Positions 61,558-64,000 of a stretch of 64,000 bases of DNA are shown here, in pieces; the stretch's first letter is position 1, and each line of letters starts with the position of its first letter. The stretch is taken from NCBI RefSeq assembly GCF_011207455.1, contig NZ_CP048877.1, forward strand, positions 1,728,576 to 1,792,575, read 5' to 3'. The DNA is from Thermosulfuriphilus ammonigenes (GTDB taxonomy: Bacteria > Desulfobacterota > Thermodesulfobacteria > Thermodesulfobacteriales > ST65). The position numbers and the translations under genes are program-made. The notes beneath the pieces were generated by a model. It saw only the letters and a program-made list of their open reading frames with translations. It did no database searches and had not been told where the DNA came from.

Positions 61558-63486
61558 ATGCTGGAAATTCGTTTTGTTCCTTATGAAGAGATTGTAAGAA
61601 TTAGACATTCAAATATTGATGAATATAAAAAACTTCAAATATTAAGTGACATTTGTAGGTTAAATGCTTTTTCTGCTGTTAAAAAAGCTGGATCTGGCCA
61701 TCTTGGGTCTAGTTTTAGCGCTTTAGATATATTAGTTTTTCTTTATTTTAAAGAAATGAATGTTTTGGAATTAGGTATTAGTAATCCTAATCGAGATATA
61801 TATTTTTCATCAAAGGGACATGATTGTCCAGGACAGTATTCTGTTTTATTCGCAGCTGGAATCATAAATTATGATAAACTTCTTAACTTGAGACGACTTG
61901 GGGGTTTAGATGGTCATCCAGATATTAGAATTCCTGGTATAGAGGCTAATTCTGGTTCTCTTGGAATGGGTATATCTAAGGCCAAGGGAATGGCTTTGGC
62001 TAAAAAGATGAAAGGCCTTAAAGGTAGAATTTTTGTAATGACTGGAGATGGAGAACTTCAAGAAGGTCAGATATGGGAGGCCTTACAGACTACTGTTCAT
62101 CAAAAGATTACCAATGTTAATGTGATTGTGGATTTTAACAAAATTCAAACGGATAAACCTCTAAAAGAGATAATCGATCTTGGTGATCTGGAAAAGAAGT
62201 TCGAAGTTTTTGGCTGGTATGTCAAAAGATGCGATGGTCACGATTTCAGGGATTTGGAAGATGCCTTCTCAGAACTCAAAGAGATAACGGATAGGCCGAA
62301 AGTACTAATAGCCGACACTATTAAAGGAAAGGGTGTCTCCTTTATGGAAGGACCCACAGCTCTAGAGCAGGGTAATGGCCTGTATAGGTGGCATGCCGGT
62401 GCACCTGATGATGATTCGTACGAAGCCGGATTTGCCGAATTGATTGATAAGATAAACGGTCATCTCCGGGATGTCAGCCTTGAACCTGTAAAACTTGAAC
62501 TAGTTGAGACAAGGCAGAAGGGCAGAGTCAGGCTTAAAGATGTAGCAGAAAAGGTTGTGAATGCCTATGGAGAGGCACTGGTTGAGATAGGTAAAAGGAG
62601 AAAGGATATTATTGTTCTTGATGCTGACCTGTCCGCTGATTGTGGATTACGTCCCTTTGAAAACACCTTTCCTGACAGATTTATTGAAAATGGAATAGCC
62701 GAGCAGGATATGGTCTCTATGGCAGGTGGATTGGCCCTCCAAGGATATTTGCCTATAGTGAACTCTTTTGGTGTTTTTCTTGCTTCTAGAGCTAATGAGC
62801 AGATTTACACAAATGCGACGGAAAATACAAAGATAATTTATGTATGTCATTATGCCGGTCTGATACCAGCTGGACCTGGTAAATCTCATCAAAGTCTAAG
62901 GGATATTTCTCTTTTTGGTGCATTGCCTAATTGTATCATAGTAGAACCTTGCAATGCAATAGAAACCAAGAAAGCACTTCAATGGTGTGTTGATGAATCT
63001 AGAGAACTTTGTATGATGAGGCTAGTGATATCGCCCTCTCCTCGTACTATTCTATTCCCAGATAATTATGAATTTTCCTTTGGGAAAGGTACTGTTTTAA
63101 AGGATGGTGAAGATGTAATTATTTTTAGCTATGGTCCTGTTATGCTGAATGAAGCCTTGAAGGCATCTGAGATTTTAGAGAAAGAAAATATTTCACTGAA
63201 GGTGGTAAATATGCCTTGGATAAATCGGATAGATAAAACCTGGTTTGAAAATATCTTGACTAATTTTGAGTCCATTTTTGTTCTTGATAATCATTCAATA
63301 TATGGAGGATTAGGGGATTTTTTTCTTAATGTTTTGATGGAATCTGATAATCTTAGAGGAAAAAGACTTTATAAACTTGCAATTAATGAATTTCCCGAGT
63401 GTGGTACTCCTGTTGAGGTGTTAAAATATCATAGACTTGATGCTGAAAGTTTGGCTAGTTTTATAAAAACAAAGATTTTTAAATAA
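61558..63486 (+). CDS. Transketolase-like protein, full length
   Basis: 642 residues. Residues ~25-300 carry the ThDP site (GHLGSSFSALDILVFLYF, MTGDGELQEGQIWEALQ, VDFNKIQTD). Residues ~335-642 carry the pyrimidine-binding and C-terminal domains (ENGIAEQDMVSMAGGLA, HYAGLIPAGPGKSHQSL). In sugar clusters these are often two genes; here one. The central stretch (about 62.2-62.7 kb) is more GC-rich than the two ends. TTTGGGGGG before the ATG. Transfers a two-carbon unit, perhaps to build or cleave an unusual sugar precursor. Confidence 0.9.
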   Translation: MLEIRFVPYEEIVRIRHSNIDEYKKLQILSDICRLNAFSAVKKAGSGHLGSSFSALDILVFLYFKEMNVLELGISNPNRDIYFSSKGHDCPGQYSVLFAAGIINYDKLLNLRRLGGLDGHPDIRIPGIEANSGSLGMGISKAKGMALAKKMKGLKGRIFVMTGDGELQEGQIWEALQTTVHQKITNVNVIVDFNKIQTDKPLKEIIDLGDLEKKFEVFGWYVKRCDGHDFRDLEDAFSELKEITDRPKVLIADTIKGKGVSFMEGPTALEQGNGLYRWHAGAPDDDSYEAGFAELIDKINGHLRDVSLEPVKLELVETRQKGRVRLKDVAEKVVNAYGEALVEIGKRRKDIIVLDADLSADCGLRPFENTFPDRFIENGIAEQDMVSMAGGLALQGYLPIVNSFGVFLASRANEQIYTNATENTKIIYVCHYAGLIPAGPGKSHQSLRDISLFGALPNCIIVEPCNAIETKKALQWCVDESRELCMMRLVISPSPRTILFPDNYEFSFGKGTVLKDGEDVIIFSYGPVMLNEALKASEILEKENISLKVVNMPWINRIDKTWFENILTNFESIFVLDNHSIYGGLGDFFLNVLMESDNLRGKRLYKLAINEFPECGTPVEVLKYHRLDAESLASFIKTKIFK

Positions 63487-63568
63487 TATCAATCCGATTG
63501 TTCTTGTTTGCATAAAGAATATATCTTATTGCAAGACGGTTTGTTCCTTTTATAAGGAGAATTTTGGC

Positions 63569-64000
63569 ATGAAGATATTGGGATTTATCCCGGCTCGCGG
63601 AGGATCAAAAAGAATTCCCAAAAAGAATATTAAATTGTTACATGGTAAACCATTAATTGCTTATACAATTGAAGCAGCTAAAAAATCTAAATATATTAAT
63701 AGAATCGTTGTTTCAACTGATTCAAAGGAAATAGCATTAGTGGCTGAAAAATATGGGGCCGAGGTGCCTTTTTTGAGACCTGCTGATATTGCCCGTAGTG
63801 ATTCTACGGAAATGGAGTTTTTTGAGCATGCATTAAATTGGTTTTCAAAGTATGAAAACTATGAACCAGATTTAATCGTTTTGCTTTATCCTACTTCACC
63901 TTTAAGGAAGACCGAGTCAATTGATAAAGCAATTGAAAAGATGTTACAGCACCCGGAGGCGGACTCTTTAAGATCTGTTAGGCTTTGTTCTGAGCATCCT
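63569..64000 (+). CDS. NeuA-like CMP-sugar synthetase, 3'-truncated by the window
   Basis: First 144 residues. MKILGFIPARGGSKRIPKKN is the nucleotide-binding start of acylneuraminate cytidylyltransferases; VVSTDSKEIALVAEKYGAE and LLYPTSPLRK follow. Activates a nonulosonate with CTP. TAAGGAGA 9 bases before the ATG. Confirms that the upstream NeuB-like enzyme makes a sugar acid that is transferred to a surface molecule. Confidence 0.92.
   Translation, partial: MKILGFIPARGGSKRIPKKNIKLLHGKPLIAYTIEAAKKSKYINRIVVSTDSKEIALVAEKYGAEVPFLRPADIARSDSTEMEFFEHALNWFSKYENYEPDLIVLLYPTSPLRKTESIDKAIEKMLQHPEADSLRSVRLCSEHP

Larger units (their letters stand above)
58060..64000 (+). other. AT-rich surface-sugar island, probably acquired
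   Basis: From about 58.06 kb the base composition falls and codons become A/T-ending (ATA, TTA, AGA abundant), unlike everything before. Five co-directional genes of a nonulosonate-type sugar pathway lie here, with short gaps and good ribosome-binding sites. The last is cut by the window. No integrase, tRNA or direct repeat was found at the left edge. Confidence 0.8.

Noticed and set aside
1-64000. tRNA, rRNA, CRISPR arrays, insertion sequences
   Set aside because: No T-loop-like tRNA segments, no repeat-spacer pattern and no transposase or terminal repeats were found; the GTTTC palindromes are too short and scattered to be CRISPR repeats.

Overview
The window looks like the chromosome of a thermophilic, Gram-negative, anaerobic sulfur-metabolising bacterium, most likely of the Thermodesulfobacteriota (the Thermosulfurimonas / Thermodesulfatator neighbourhood). 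This is inference from gene content: an LptD and Tol-Pal type envelope, futalosine-route menaquinone synthesis (MqnD), a multihaem cytochrome with an in-frame TGA that reads best as selenocysteine, sigma-54 response regulators, and three TauE/SafE-type sulfite or sulfonate exporters with universal-stress-protein partners. No rRNA, tRNA, CRISPR array or transposase was seen.

Layout. 0-4 kb: end of mqnD, then tolQ-tolR-tolA-tolB. 4-10.3 kb, mostly minus strand: a cysteine synthase / cysteinyl-tRNA synthetase fusion, an unknown coiled-coil protein and lptD. 10.3-19 kb: two TauE modules on either side of a histidine kinase / NtrC-type regulator pair, with USP-like proteins and a recurring AFAEAGEF helical hairpin, including an unlisted 52-residue protein. 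19-28.1 kb: housekeeping genes (nadK, trmN6-like, phosphohexomutase, recJ) ending in the pentahaem cytochrome with TGA at codon 304. 28.2-44.5 kb: sbcD, then a large locus built around a third TauE permease. It holds four PEP-synthase-like paralogues (two minus, two plus), a TIGR02186-type membrane protein, a lone receiver, a kinase and a second sigma-54 activator. 44.4-58 kb: ordinary genes (prmA, a CDF transporter fusion, argB, hslUV, xerC, trpE, pyrE, ABC transporter, Trk potassium uptake, M48 protease). 58.06 kb to the end: base composition drops sharply and a NeuB / SDR / aldehyde dehydrogenase / transketolase / CMP-sugar synthetase cluster begins, probably an acquired surface-sugar island.

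The most distinctive part is the regulatory logic of 10-45 kb. Two strong sigma-54 promoters (minus strand 12877-12893; plus strand 33715-33731) drive TauE operons. Upstream of each lie palindromes of the form GTTTC-N5-GAAAC or GTTGC-N5-GCAAC, and the GTTTC type recurs at another TauE gene and near the cytochrome gene. The second operon appears to run from 33765 to 44450 and to end with its own sensor kinase and sigma-54 activator, so it is probably autoregulated. Within it, a family of large proteins keeps the ATP-grasp and phosphohistidine domains of PEP synthase but has no recognisable PEP-binding barrel. In its place is a C-terminal domain I do not recognise. Two members have lost key catalytic motifs and may be pseudo-enzymes. 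I infer a regulon for export or sensing of a sulfur oxyanion; the substrate cannot be read from sequence.
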